A program made the position numbers and the translations under genes. From Hyphochytrium catenoides (Eukaryota; Sar; Hyphochytriomycetes; Hyphochytriales; Hyphochytriaceae), in contig FLMG01001065.1 in the NCBI GenBank assembly GCA_900088475.1, positions 41,511 to 68,092 on the forward strand: a DNA stretch of 26,582 bases. Direction: 5' to 3'. The notes below the pieces were generated by a model. It did not search any database, was not told the origin of the DNA, and saw only the letters and a program-made list of their open reading frames with translations. Within the stretch, counting starts at the first letter, position 1, and every line of letters starts with the position of its first letter. This document shows, piece by piece, positions 8,946 through 19,805 of this stretch.

Positions 8946-10600
8946 ACCATTTATAACTACTGCTATCTTACTAGAGGAAGAAAAGAAAGAGACTGAGAAG
9001 GCTTGCCCTCTCAATCCCTTGATGCAGCGAAGGGTTCCAACCAAACAACAAGAGAGTCAGCAACATCGGTCGGCAGTTCGGCGACCACTCCACTACTACT
9101 ACTCAGAGGCTTGACCGCGCACTAATGAGCCCACTGCACTAATAGAAAGAAGCATCATCATAGAAAGAAAGATCATCATCATCGACTGTCCACGTCAACA
9201 TTTCTGTCGTTCTCGTACCATCTCTTGTACAATTGCTCTCTCTCTCTCTTATCTCTTCGCTGCTGGGCAGCCTCTCGTGCTGCTCCTCCGTCCCAGCACC
9301 AAACAAGTAGTAGACTCTCATCTAACAAACTCTTCATGGCACAAGAATGTGCGGATTCCAATCATCATTACCCCAACCCTGTCATTCTCTCTATTATTTA
9401 CACATGGGTCTCACGGATGACGTAGGAAGAATGTGCGCAAGACTATCTTTATTGGTTGGCTTGAGCTTCGCTTGTGGCTACCATTGTGACCGATAAAAGG
9501 ACCTTGGCTTCCGATTTCCTAGGGAGACAGACAGATGAGGACAATGGGAAGAAGTGAGAAAGGAAGATACGTTCTACTCGTGTCCACGATCTTCGGCTTG
9601 CATCCTGGATACTTCTGCCGACAACGAGCTTTATCCTCCAATGCTGGCGGACTATTTTGAATAACATAGAACTAGAGGTTGTGTTTTGGCGTAGTGCCAA
9701 AGTTACAGTCCGCTCTTTGGAGTTCAAGGATATCACGCCGAGCCCGCAACATGGACGGACGCGGAAACAATGGAAGAGAAAATTTTTAATCAAAGCTTGG
9801 GAAGAAAACCATAGAACTAGAGGAAAATTGGACAGCATCTTATCCATTCCAGGAACGTGCGTGGCAGACATGCAGGCTGGCAGAAAGAGCCAACCACAGA
9901 GCCAAACGCTGCTTCTTGTGAAGATGATGCTTCGTCATGGAAAAAGTCTATTATTGCAGGAAGATGGGCTTTATTGGACTAAAGTAAGCCTTTATTGGAT
10001 GCAGGAAACTTCCACATGCACTCATAAAGGCGAGACAGAGTCTGCATAAAGGCGTTAATTGACCAAAGAAGCACATTGGCGAGATTGTGGTGGATAGTTA
10101 ACGGAGAGAACTAAATGGAAAAGAGGTGGAAGAGGAAGAGAGAGTGGATAACACTTTGGGCTGGTACATAAGCCGTCTTTCGAATCTTGAGGTTTGAGGA
10201 CCCACTCCACCTACGAATAAGCGGATGGGGCTGGTGTTTCTGATAATAATTAGACAATCGAGAATAAATAGTGACTTCTGGCTGCGGATGCTAGATTTAT
10301 GCAGAGTGTTTGTTGGATCTTTTGGATAGGTGGGTGGGAGAGAGTTCGCTGCTGGTGAGCATCGCAAAAGAGCTAGAGCTATTTTTATCAAGGAGAGGGT
10401 GGATGGGCATATAAGTGGTAGTACAGCCCTCCGCGAAGCCACACATTATGTTCCTGCAAGATCCTCGAACATTATAAAGGGCTTGCCGAGCCCATACATT
10501 ACATGTCAGACAATGAAACGTCTGCGATGTGGAAGGGGTCGATGGTACATTTTGTGACACAGCGTTTGGAGAGGCCAAACACTTCTTTGGATCACAGTCT

Positions 10601-10603
<3 letters not shown>
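8946..10603. other. Unassigned segment, no gene recognised
   Basis: Mixed-composition DNA with short frames on both strands, the longest a minus-strand frame of 140 codons (9871-9449). None shows a recognisable domain, and stops break every frame. A local imperfect repeat around 'ctttattgga' occurs near 9968-10000. Because the composition is less repetitive than its surroundings, it could be old transposon sequence, but no conserved motif supports this. Confidence 0.35.

Positions 10604-10641
<38 letters not shown>
10604..10641. repeat. (CT)19 microsatellite
   Basis: Uninterrupted CT repeat. Confidence 0.95.
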
Positions 10642-10644
<3 letters not shown>

Positions 10645-11397
10645 TGGCTTTGCTCTCTCTTTCTCTCTACTCTATCTATCCAACTTCCACTCACTGGACC
10701 TTTGAAAGCCACCAAACGCTTCGTCTCTCCTCTCCTATCTTTGCTTGTTGCTAGTGTCTCTCTCCCTCTCTGTCTGTCTGCCTCCTTACCTGCGCTAAAT
10801 CTTTGTTGGCTCTCTCTCTCTTCCTCACTCATCCCTTTCGTGGAGAAGACTATGCTCCGACTTAGTGGCTGGTCTCTCCTCTCCCTTCCCCGCTCTCTCT
10901 GTATCCCTTGGATTTCTTTAACCTTAACGTTTTTCCGCCTAATAACCACGTTTCTTTCCACATTCCCCAGCAGAGAGACAGAGAGAGGAAGAGACAGAGA
11001 GAAATCAAGAAGAGAGTGAGACAGGAAAAGCCACCGATAAGCTTAGGGAGGGGGGAAGCAAGAAGGAAGACATAGGAGATACATGGCCAGTGGAAAGGGG
11101 AGAGGTAAACGCTGGGAGGAACATGACAGGGAGGGTGCGAGGAAGAGTGAGGGGGATAGAAGAAACAAGCCTCCTCTGTTCTCTGTGACGAGGGAGAGAG
11201 CGAGACAAAGAGCAAAGTCTTCGCTCCAGGACGGAGAAAGAGAGGAACAAAAGAGAGAACTCGGTTTGAGAGGGAGAGAGCGAAGAGAGATAAATTGAGA
11301 GGGAGAGAGCGAAGAGAGATAAAGAGCCAATGTACGGGTTCTAAGACCATTTGCTAGACAGAGAAGCAAAGAGTCACCTGCATTCCCTTTTCCTGGA

Positions 11398-11403
<6 letters not shown>

Positions 11404-11444
<41 letters not shown>
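11404..11444. repeat. (CT)n microsatellite
   Basis: Uninterrupted CT run of about 20 units. On the minus strand it would lie inside the putative intron following the 11459-11560 exon candidate. Confidence 0.95.
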
Positions 11445-11447
<3 letters not shown>

Positions 11448-11458
11448 CTTTCTCTCAC

Positions 11459-11560
11459 TTTATAGAAATCAGCAGGCTCCATCATCTTACGCTCTGACCC
11501 TACGATTTCGTCGAAGTCCTTACATTTTCCCCTTACGGAAGCTTTTAATCCACCTGTCAT
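11459..11560 (-). CDS. Candidate exon of an unrecognised minus-strand gene
   Basis: Minus-strand frame of 34 codons from ATG at 11560, free of simple repeats, encoding MTGGLKASVRGKCK...ADFYK. It is followed by GTGAGAGAAAG, a good donor, then a (GA)n tract. About 140 bases on is an acceptor-like CTTTGCTTCTCTGTCTAG (near 11355), after which QMVLEP could follow. The arrangement copies the GA-rich-5' introns of the NmrA-like gene. I do not recognise the protein, further exons could not be traced, and it may be chance. Confidence 0.25.
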
Positions 11561-12112
11561 TTGTGAGCCAGTACGAGAACGGCATGTGCCCCACTTTCTT
11601 GCTTCGCTCTCTTTCCTTTCCTTTGCCTCCCTTCTTCCCTATCCCCTCTTATCGCCTACTGCCTTAATAATCGCTCTTTGCACTCTTTTGCGGCGCTGTC
11701 TGTGATACAACTCTCCTCCCTCTCTCTCTCTCAGCCTTGTCGGACAGTGCCACCCGCTTGCCCTCAGCGTATTAACTCTTCCCTCTGACAGGACTAACTC
11801 ACGCCACACAGTGACTCTCTCTCTCTCTTTTTCTCTCTCGCCTCGAGCTCGGCTCCATTTCTCTGGAGCAACTGCATTGTCTCAGCATTGTCTCTCGCTT
11901 TTCCTGCACTTTGAAGATTGTTGAGCTCTGTCTCTGGCGCTTACCATCGGCCTCGAATCCGGCAAGATGGAGGAGGTCAACAAAATCTCGTAGTGGGTCT
12001 CCTCTCTCTCTCTCCCTCTCCCGTTTTGTCTCGATTTCCTCCCTTCTGCCAATTCTCGGTATCGCTCTCTTCCTCTACTTGAAGGCCTTTCTCTTGTGAC
12101 AAAGAGAGAGCG

Positions 12113-14393
12113 ATGTTGCCTACTCCAGACTCATCGCTAGAGCAGCAACACGGCGCTCTCTCTCTCTCTCTTTCTTCTATCGCAATGAAAAAGAGAAGAG
12201 CAGATGGTGATCTTGGGCAAAGAGACAGGTTAACACTGAAAGAGGTGGTCATGGATGTGGATAGGGGGAAGGCCGAGGAGAGAAAGACTGAAGAGCCAAC
12301 AAACGATGCTTCATTCGGAGAAGGGGAGAGGGTAAAAATGACGACCATTCCTCCTCCTCGCACTTCTCTTTCTGTTCTGGCGACAAGAGCAGCCTTCCCT
12401 CATCTCTGTGTGGACCACTGCGAAGAGACGCCACCGGCAGGAGAAGAAGAAGCAGACCCCGGACAAAGGGAGTCTTCCTCTTTTCTCCGCTCCGTTTCTC
12501 CTCTCCGCTCTCTTCTCTCCCAGTTGTTCTCTCCCCAGTCTCCGCGTTCACCTTCCTGGTCAAGGCGCCGTCTCCAGACGTTCCTTCTTTTCTCTGTCCT
12601 TGTCGTGGTGGCGATCTGGAGCTTTGCTCCGCCGCCAACCTCTCTCTCTTCTTCTTTCTCATCTTCTTCTCCCGCTTTCTTCTCTTCTCTTTCTTCCTCT
12701 TCCCCAGGGAGAAACCTACGAAGGACCGCCAGCGCTCATCCCTGGGAGCAGACGTTAGAGGAGCTCTCGGGCACGACAGTAAGAAGAGAAGAAAGGGAAG
12801 AGAGAGGAGAAGAGGGCATAGCGCGCCCTCCCTCTCTCTCTTCGCTCTCCCCTTCTCTCTCCCTCTCCTCGTCGTCCTCTTCTCCTTCTTCCTCTCTCTG
12901 TCCGCCAGCCGCGGGACATGACGCCGCTGATAACTGGAAATTCGTTACCGTGACGTCTGATATTCTGATCACTGTGGCGTACTATGCGATCCCCTTAGAG
13001 CTCAACTACTTCCAGAAGCAGGTCAAACTGCCTGAGAAGTTTGGCGGAATCTTACTGCTCTTTCAAATGTTTATATGCTGCTGCGGCTCCACGCACCTGA
13101 TCGCCGTGTGGCAGCCCTGGTACAAGTTCTACTTTCTCTCCTCGATGGTCAAGCTCCTCACCGCCCTGGTGTCGATGTTGACAGCCTGCGTTCTGGTCCA
13201 TGTGATCCCTAAGGCGCTGGCCCTGCCAGGGATGGCGGAGAGACTGGAAGAAGAGTTAGGCGTTAGGGTGAAGAATGAATCGGATCTGAGAGAGAAGAAC
13301 GAGATGCTGATGAAGTTTAGGTCCGCCTCTCAGAACATTGGGGACGCGGCGGGCGCAACGGAGATGTGCCGAACGGCCGCGAGGGAAATGTGTGAGAACA
13401 TTGAGACAGTCAGCAGCGTGGCGATCTTTCTTCCTTCCTCTCTCACCCGCTTTGGGATCGGACTCTCTTCTTGTTCTTCCTCCGCTTCTGATGCTGGGGA
13501 AGAGGAGGAAGAAGAGGAGAAAGTAGAGGGAGACAGTAGTAAGGAAAACGATTATTTCTGCGCGGCAGAGTTCTCGAAAAGGTTCCCAGGTAGTGCACTA
13601 TATAGCTTCTCCTGGAAAGAGGTAACGCTCAATTCAGATCGAGAAGAGATTCTCTCCGACTCTCTCTTCCCTGGCAACCGGCTGGTCTCTCTCTCGGAGG
13701 AGAGTGTGGAGAAGCTTATAGAGGGAGGAGCAGGAAATGAGGGAAAGAAGACCAAGACTGTTGCCTTTCCTTTCCACTCTACCTCTCTCGTGCAGTTCTC
13801 GGTAGATGACAGTTCCAAGAACGGGCTTGTCCTCATCTCTTCCACCTCTCCCAGCAGTCGATGGACGCTGAAGAGATCAGAAGTCACTTTCTTAGAAGAC
13901 ATCGTCCATCAGGTAGAGATTGCCCTGTCTCAGGCTGTACAGATGGAGAAAGAGAAAGAGAGAATGTACGAGCTCTCTCTCCAGCAGAAGAAGAACGCAG
14001 AACTGGACAAAGCCAAGCAGTTGGCGGAGATGGAGAGTAAGCTTACGACGGAGTTCCTGGCCTCGATGTCTCATGAGATCCGGACACCAATGAATGCAAT
14101 CATTGGGTTTGTCAGCTACTTATTGCAGTCTCCGGGCCTCTCTGCAGACCAACATGAGATTCTGCAGACGATTTCTTCGAGCTCTCAGACGCTCCTGACC
14201 ATCCTCAACGATATATTGGACTTCTCCAAGGCGGAGACACGGCAGCTTGTGCTGAAGGAAGAGGTGTTCTCTGTGAGGCACTGCGTGGAGACAGCGCTAC
14301 AGCTAATGGCAGGAAGTGCTGATAGCAAGGTGCTGTTCCCTTCCTTTCCTCGGCCTATTTTTCTACTCTCTCTTTTTGTCGGGTTTTCTCTGT

Positions 14394-14424
<31 letters not shown>

Positions 14425-17132
14425 CCCCTCTCTGTTTCCCCTCTCTGTTTCCCCTCTCTCTTTCCCCTCTCTCTCCATGGACTCTCCATTCTCTTTCTCT
14501 CTGTGTTCTTTACTTTCATTCTCCTCTCTTTCTCTCTGCCATTTCTCTCTCTTTCCCTCCTCTTTTCTCTTCACTTTCATTCTGTAAGATTCTCTTGTTC
14601 TTCCTTTTCCGTCTGCCACCTCCATTCCTCCCTCTGTCTCTCTCCCTGTCTCTATAGTTCTCTTCCTTCAATTCTGATGGACGAGGCGCCACTGCTTTCC
14701 AAGCCTACTGTGGATCTGGTTGCTCTCTGTCTGCCTAGCTTTTCCTACACTCTGTCTCTCTTCTCTGATGGCATTAAAATCCTCTCTATGCCTGAGTTCT
14801 TTTACTAACGCAACTGATTTGTTTTCCTACGTTTTACCGTCCCTTCTGCCTCCTCTCACCTCTCCGCTTGCTACTTACTCTACCGGCTTCGGCTTCCTCT
14901 CCTCTCTGTACCCTGCGTGCTCTCGTTCAATCTCTTTTTCTCCTCTCTCTCTCTCTTTCTCCCCCTTTCTACTCTCTCCCTCCTCTCTCTCAGAGCCTAG
15001 ATCTGAATTATTTCATGGAGGAAGACGTACCAGACGTGGTCTTCGCCGATCCTTATCGCCTGCAGCAGGTTATCCTTAACCTGCTGAGCAATGGGATCAA
15101 GTTCACAGAGAGAGGAGAAGTCTTTATTATTGTCTCTCTCCAAGGGTCCCCCGCTCTCATCGAGGAACTCGGGAGAGGAGAAGGCAGTGGAGAGTACATC
15201 GCACCAAAGGATCCTTCGTCTCGCCATCTCCTAGGTGTAGAAGAAGAGTCCTCTCTTGAAGGGGAGGAAGAAATAGAGACCGCAAGAAACAGAGAGAAGA
15301 GAGAGTTGCGAAGAAGAAGACGGAAAGGAGAGAAAGGCGTATACCACCAGAAGAATGGTCACGTGGCGGCCAACGGACAAATTGGCGGAGGGAGAGAGCG
15401 AAAGGTAAAGGGAGGCGGAGGCAGGGATGGGGACGAAAAAGAAGAGGAAAAGGAGAGCAAGAGGGACAAGAGAGAAATAGAGACAGTGTTCTTCCACGTC
15501 ATAGACACGGGGATCGGCATCCCTTCTTCCTCTCTTCGCCTTCTTTTTCAGAAGTTCAAGCAGGTGGACTCTTCGATCGGAAGGAGATACGGAGGGACGG
15601 GCCTTGGGCTGGCCATCTCCGCGAAGCTGGTACATATGTACAGGGGAATGATCAAGGTGACCTCACAGCCAGGGAGGGGCTCGGCCTTCTCATTCTCGAT
15701 GGAGCTGCCCGTCGTGAGAGAGACAGAAGATGAAAGAGAAAGTTTTCTCTCTTCGTCCTCTACGTCTCCCTGCTACTGGGCGGTGGATGAGGCAGCTGGG
15801 CGGCTGAGCTCCCAACTGGGCGATGAACTGGAAAAGGACGTGGTCGCTCCTGCGCTCTCTCGGAAGAAAAGCAGCGGAACGGGTTCTCTCTCTTCGTCGT
15901 CATCTTCTTCTGCAGCGTCTCTCTCTTCCTACTGGCTTTTGGCCTTGGTGGCCTCTGCCAGTGTGAGGACAAGAGATGCCACGGAGCAGCTTCTGAAGAG
16001 TCTCAACGTGGAAAAAGTCCACACATTCAATACCGTCGAGTCTCTTCTTGACTTTGCGAGGGACAGCCGCGGAAGGGAGGAAGAAGACGAAGGGAAAGAA
16101 GAGAGAGGAGAGACGGTGGGAGGGGGAGAGAAGAGAAAAGAGAAGAAGAGAAGAAGAACCAGGGTGACGCTGGCCCTCGTTGACGAAAATCTTCTTTGTC
16201 ACATCGTCCCTGGAGGAGAGACAGGCGCACGATACGATGCGTTCGTCTCTCTCCCTTCGACCTACGCCATCACTCTTGCCCGTTCTTCCCAGACTGCGGC
16301 GGATCTCTCTTGTCCTCTTCCTCCGGCCTATCTCCACAGAGCGCTGTGCAAGCCTGTCCGCAGAGATCTGCTCAGGAATCACCTGGGTGCGATCGTTGAA
16401 GCCCTCGAGGGCGGAGAGAGAGACGAGAGTCTCTCCGGAGGAGGAAGAATGGGAGGAGAGGAGGCAGGTCGGCTCAATCTCTCCTCTACTTCTTCTCAAT
16501 TGCCTAGAATTGGATCCAGAGGCAGACGCGGAAGAGGTACGTGGACGTCCTCCAGGCAGGAGATCCCGAAGCAAGTGAAACGTGTCCTGGAGCAAGTGGC
16601 CGTCCTCATTGTAGACGATAACGCCGTGAACCGCAAGGTAATGATCCGTCTGCTGGAGCTTTTTGATATGAGGAACGTCCAACAGGCGGCGAACGGCTAT
16701 GAGGCGATCTCAATGGTCGCTGATGGGCAGTTTGACATCGTTTTTATGGACGTGGCGATGCCGGTGCTGGACGGGTTCTCAGCCACCCGACGGATCCAGT
16801 CGGAACTCTCTTCCTCATCCTCCTCGTGTCCTTCTGTCCTTCAAGGACAAGAAGAGAGAGCGGTAGAAGGAGGGAAGGTCCCTGAAAGGAAGATGAAGAG
16901 AGAAGAAGAGGAGAGAGGGAGCAGTGATGAGGCTAAGAAGGAAGAGGTGGCGAGGAGAAAGAGCTTCACAGGTCGGAGAATCCCTTGGATCATTGCAATG
17001 ACAGCTAGCACTTTGATGGAAGAGAGACAGCTCTGCTTTGACGCGGGGATGAATGACTTCCTGGCCAAGCCCATCACTCCTCCAGAGGTTGCCAACGTCC
17101 TCACGCGATTTGTGCAGCAAATTGGGGCGTAA
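12113..17132 (+). CDS. Ethylene-receptor-like hybrid histidine kinase, 2 exons (12113-14329, 14994-17132)
   Basis: Exons of 739 and 712 codons join in phase 0 (…ADSK-SLDLNYF…) to about 1451 residues. Seen, from the ATG at 12113: a TM segment (about 154-172) after a basic stretch, and Ser-rich linkers. The ethylene-binding-type domain (about 274-370) has SDILITVAYYAIPLEL, then CCCGSTHLI with Cys324 and His328 matching the copper ligands Cys65/His69 of plant ETR1, and a third helix ending VHVIP. A GAF-like region spans about 400-605, broken by an acidic tract, then a coiled coil. HisKA carries phospho-acceptor His654 (SMSHEIRTPM). HATPase_c has N box Asn772, G1 DTGIGI from 910 and G2 GGTGLGL at 939-945. 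A degenerate receiver (about 1051-1205) has lost the acidic pair but keeps Asp1136 and Lys1192. A complete receiver (about 1275-1450) has Asp1280/Asp1281, Asp1325, Thr1409 and Lys1431. Inference: ER- or plasma-membrane ethylene or small-ligand sensor feeding a His-Asp relay. Low-complexity inserts at about 790-900 and 1344-1398 are unusual. The start could instead be Met25 (12185). Confidence 0.9.
14330..14993 (+). other. CT-rich intron of the hybrid kinase
   Basis: This 664-base intron starts with the weak donor GTGCTG after AAG and ends CTCTCTCTCAG. It is pyrimidine-rich throughout and has tandem 'ctctctgtttcccct' copies near 14417-14475. Joining across it places the HisKA helix next to SLDLNYFMEEDVPDVVFADP, the normal start of HATPase_c. 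Both flanking frames stay open into the intron, but with SLSLSL translation only. Confidence 0.8.
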
Positions 17133-19763
17133 GAGAGAGCGGGGACGGACGGTTCGGAGGAGGGCAGGGAGGGAAAGAGAGGAAAAGAGAGAGAGAGAAA
17201 GGAGAAGAATGGGGTGGTGGTTCTCCTGCTCTCTCTCCTCTTCTGTCCCTTCTCTTCTTTCACGGCTGAGGAATTTTTTAGGTAGCTTCGTATATGCTTC
17301 GAGAGGAAGAGGAGAGCATTCCCATTCAGGAAACAGCGAAAACTTGGAGAGCGATGATCTCACTCTGTCCCTCTTTCTCTCTTCTTTCTCCCTTTCTTAT
17401 TTTGCGCTTAGTAGCCCATGTCTGCCTGGCAGTACCTGTCAGCGTCTTCCTCCTGCCTTTGCCACCTTTTGTTACCGGGGATGGCAGGGTCTCGGGTTTT
17501 GACTCTCACTCATGGTCTCTCTCTCTCTCTACATTCCCGCTACTTGCTTCGACTATTGCTTCCTCTCCCACTCTGCTTCCACTGTTTTTCAAGGGATTTA
17601 ACACGCGCGTTTCTGTCCCTGTTTTGACTGTGGGGGAAAGGAGCCTCATCCTCTCATTCCCTCGTCTTTTTGTTTATCAGGAGCTTTCCTTCCTTGGTTC
17701 CTTCTCTCTCGTCCTCTCTCGATGAAGCTGCAGAAATAGCTGAGTGTAAAGAATGACCTAAGTGAAGAAGCTGCTTTGCCTGCCAGTACGTTGTAGAGCC
17801 ATCTCGTTAGACTGAGGGAAGACACGCTTCTCTCTACATTCTCCTTGCCTCTCTCGTGCTGCTAGCTGGCTCTCTCTCTCTCTGTATGTTCCTCCTATCG
17901 ATAAGACCCCTCTTTAGTTCGCTTCTTCCTTGGGGTTCTCTATATCTCTGTCCACTTCTCTCTCTCTCTCTTCCCATGCATGGCGATACCAGTGCTAGAG
18001 CCGCCTAGCTCTAAGAGAGATATCCTTGGACAAGGCGAAGAGCTCGTCTCCTACCCAAGTGGCGCTTCTCTCCACTTCCACAGAAGACATTGTGCTTGAC
18101 TGTATTCAATACATAGCCAGCTCTATTGTTGCCTTCTTCTTCTCTCTCTTTCTCTCTCATTCTGTCTCTCTTTCTCTCTCTCTGTCTTCAGACTTTCTGC
18201 TAGAAGGCGTCTCTTTCTCCTCACTCTCACCTCACTCGTGGTCTTTTCTCCATGCTGCTATAATTCTTTTATCTGTCTATGTCGTTAGCAGAAGGAAAGA
18301 CAACAGCGAGAGACAACAAAGGGAAACAGGGAAGAGAAGAGAAGCTCGTGTCTCTCCTTTTCTCTCTTCTCTCTGTCCTGTTGGTGCATGTTCACTTTTT
18401 CTCTTCTCGCGTGCGACTGCATCTCATTAGATGTTAGATTTCAATTCTGTAAAAACATGACTAAAGAGGGAAAGGAGAGAGAGAGAGATGGGAAATGTGA
18501 AGGGAGTCTCTTGTGTGCGTGAAGAGGGAGAGCAAGAAAAGAGAGAGGCAATGGAGACCAGTCTAATAACACTGAAGAGCGGAGGAAAAGAGAGAGAGAT
18601 AAGACAGAAAGAGAGTGTCTTTGTGGGTGAAAGAGGCAAAAAGGCGATGACACCAGCAGCCAGACGGGCCACCATGAGTGAAGAAAGAGAGCAGGAAGAC
18701 AAGAAGACCCCAGCAGATAAATGGAGACCTACAAGCCGCAGGGATCACTAGCGGCAGTAACACAACCGCCGTTAGCGGGAGCAGCAGGGTGTCTCTTCGT
18801 CTACCCATAACTCTTCGATGAGGAAAGCTACTCCTAAGTTCACCTTACTTTCATCTATTCTAACTCATTCCTCTTTCTTCTCCCTCCATTCCCTTGAGCT
18901 GGAGGACGCGCTAGCCGGAGTAATGGTAAATTGGGCTCATAATTTGTTGAAAATCGAGTGAGGGGTGAGCTCTGGTGGCAGACTGTGGGGGGGAAGAGAG
19001 AGACTTGGAAAGCTTGTCAGAATCTGAGAGGGTTAGCTCAAGGTCTGCATGACGGGAACTCTTGATTTCCTCTCTTGCCACTGCCTTTACAAGCAGAGAC
19101 ATAGTCACTTTGCTCCCCGTGGTTGGCGGCTCATACTGAAGCCAACAGCTTCCAACAGCTCTGTCTCTCTCTCTCCATCTCTCCCTCTCCCTTCTTTCTG
19201 CGATCTCACGATCTCCCACTCTCGCTTCGCGTCCCACTCTCATTCTCCCATGTGAGCCGGGCCCTCTTCTTGCCCCCTTCAGTCCTTCCTCTCTCTCCCT
19301 CTACTATTCCCTGTTTCCTCTACTATTCCCTGTTTCCTCTCTGCTTCTCTCTGTTTACTTTTGCTCTCTCTGCTTCTCTCTCCCTTGTTGCTTCTATCTT
19401 TCTCGTTCTTTCTCTCGCATCTCTTTCTGTGCCAGGGACCCACAATGGGCGAACTGATAACTGACAGTGCACACTTGGTTGCCCTGTTCTTTAATAGAAA
19501 AGACGGCAAAAATCAGTTATTTGCATTGCAAATAAGCGTCTGAGTAATATTCCTTATTTATGAAAAACAGCAGGGATCTGGCGTCAGATTCTGAAGACCT
19601 CAGGGTAGGGTGGGTACTGGACTCCCTCCCTTTCCCCCTCCCACTGCCAACACAATGTCCGCCCTCCATGTCTTCCCCCTTTCGGTCTCTCCCTGTCTCT
19701 TGCTTGCCTTCACCGACTCTGTCTCGCACCTGAGGCGCATCTGATCATCTTATTCCTGGTTGT

Positions 19764-19805
<42 letters not shown>

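Larger units (their letters stand above)
10642..12112. other. CT-rich intergenic region upstream of the kinase gene
   Basis: Composition switches between CT-rich (10642-10970), GA-rich (10970-11320) and CT-rich (11400-12112). A tandem pair of a 27-29 base unit containing 'gagagggagagagcgaagag' lies at about 11268-11323. One weak minus-strand exon candidate is listed separately. The last 300 bases presumably hold the kinase promoter and 5' UTR; no core promoter motif could be assigned. A 62-codon frame at 11911-12099 in another phase could be an upstream ORF, but lacks any family signal. Confidence 0.45.

Noticed and set aside
9449-10578. Possible transposase remnant from several frames of 90-140 codons
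   Set aside because: No DDE-like, zinc-finger or other conserved motif could be identified and stops break every frame.
14587-14868. Separate genes for the two halves of the kinase
   Set aside because: HisKA at the end of the first frame and HATPase_c at the start of the second are complementary parts of one domain order and join in phase across a CT-rich intron.
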